Of a stretch of 5,013 nucleotides of DNA, positions 4,523 through 5,013 are shown one piece after another. The position numbers and the translations under genes are program-made. Location: assembly GCA_027483285.1 (NCBI GenBank), contig JAIXUZ010000299.1, positions 1-5,013 of the forward strand, read 5' to 3'. Under the pieces are notes generated by a model. That model did not search any database. It was not told the origin of the DNA and was given only the letters and a program-made list of their open reading frames with translations. Source of the DNA: Bacteroidota bacterium. Its GTDB lineage: Bacteria > Bacteroidota > Bacteroidia > CAMBQF01. Numbering within the stretch: position 1 is the stretch's first letter; every line of letters starts with the position of its first letter.

Positions 4523-5013
4523 ATGCAAATTTCAGAACAGATTCTAATCCTTGATTTCGGCTCGCAGTATACCCAATTAATAGCGCGCCGCTTACGTGAG
4601 TTAAACGTTTTCTGCGAAATATACCCTTACAACAACATTCCTGAAATTACCGAGGTAACTAAAGGTATTATCCTTTCGGGTAGCCCCCATTCGGTGCGCG
4701 AAGAAAATGCCCCTACGGTAGATTTGGAGGCCCTTTTTGCCAAAGCCCCTGTGCTTGGTGTTTGCTACGGTGCGCAGCTTATAGCCCAACAATTGGGTGG
4801 CGAAGTATCAGCATCGAAAGTGCGTGAATATGGCCGCGCTAATCTGGCTACCGTGGCCAACGACAATGCCCTGACAAAGAATATTTTTAATGGCAGCCAG
4901 GTGTGGATGAGCCACGGCGATACCATTACCAAGCTACCTGAAAATGCCAGCCTGATAGCTACTACAGAGAGTATACCTGTGGCAGCTTATAAACTGAATA
5001 ACAAAGAAGTTTA
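4523..5013 (+). CDS. guaA: GMP synthase (glutamine-hydrolysing), N-terminal part
   Basis: Cytoplasmic enzyme of purine synthesis that converts XMP, ATP and glutamine to GMP. The 163 visible residues are the class I glutamine amidotransferase domain; the rest of that domain with its His/Glu pair, the ATP-pyrophosphatase domain and the dimerisation domain lie beyond the window. Recognisable motifs are ILDFGSQYTQLIARRLREL (9-27), GIILSGSPHSVREENAP (48-64), the nucleophile elbow GVCYGAQLIAQQLGG (79-93) with catalytic Cys81, REYGRA (101-106) and VWMSHGD (127-133). The oxyanion segment reads SGSP where E. coli has SGGP. The ATG at 4523 gives MQISEQILILDFGSQ, the length expected for the family, with no Shine-Dalgarno sequence ahead of it. 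Probably transcribed on its own from the box at 4512-4519. Confidence 0.96.
   Translation, partial: MQISEQILILDFGSQYTQLIARRLRELNVFCEIYPYNNIPEITEVTKGIILSGSPHSVREENAPTVDLEALFAKAPVLGVCYGAQLIAQQLGGEVSASKVREYGRANLATVANDNALTKNIFNGSQVWMSHGDTITKLPENASLIATTESIPVAAYKLNNKEV

Noticed and set aside
4601..4792. 63-codon open frame on the minus strand
   Set aside because: Antisense to the guaA glutaminase domain, whose motifs are unmistakable.

Overview
The window most likely comes from a member of the Bacteroidota, perhaps a Mucilaginibacter- or Pedobacter-like Sphingobacteriaceae. The evidence is the protein style (a CcmE carrying CxxxY, and a CcmC with a WGEPWPND loop), start codons without clear Shine-Dalgarno sequences, and promoter boxes of the Bacteroidota form TAnnTTTG just upstream of genes. 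The genus is a guess; the phylum is better supported. Every base lies in or near a recognisable gene, and there is no gene-free stretch above 300 bases.

Minus strand, 1-3865: a compact cytochrome c maturation (System I, Ccm) operon read right to left as ccmB, ccmC, a ccmD-like gene, ccmE and ccmF. The last gene runs off the left edge. The first four genes are separated by 14, 3 and 6 bases, so they are surely co-transcribed; 63 bases separate ccmE from ccmF and contain a possible internal promoter. Together the proteins handle heme at the inner membrane. CcmC, with the CcmB permease, its CcmA ATPase and CcmD, loads and releases heme on the chaperone CcmE, and CcmF transfers it to apocytochrome c. 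ccmA is not next to ccmB, and ccmG/ccmH are not visible in the window. CcmE has Cys116 where the classical heme-binding His would be, and CcmC has a strongly altered WWD heme loop, whereas CcmF keeps its WWD core and four candidate heme-ligand histidines.

Divergent gap, 3866-4021: a good TAnnTTTG box for the ccm operon, a tandem array of 7-base units filling the predicted ccm leader, a small GC palindrome, and a second, unrelated 7-base array.

Plus strand, 4022-5013: a small CoA-binding (YccU-like) Rossmann protein, then a 141-base gap with two 8-base tandem arrays that form a long inverted repeat, then the start of guaA (GMP synthase, glutaminase domain). The guaA promoter box lies only three bases from its ATG, which suggests a leaderless or nearly leaderless mRNA.

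The genes are mostly ordinary housekeeping genes. The points most worth a second look are the variant heme-handling residues in CcmE and CcmC and the short-period tandem arrays at both larger intergenic regions.
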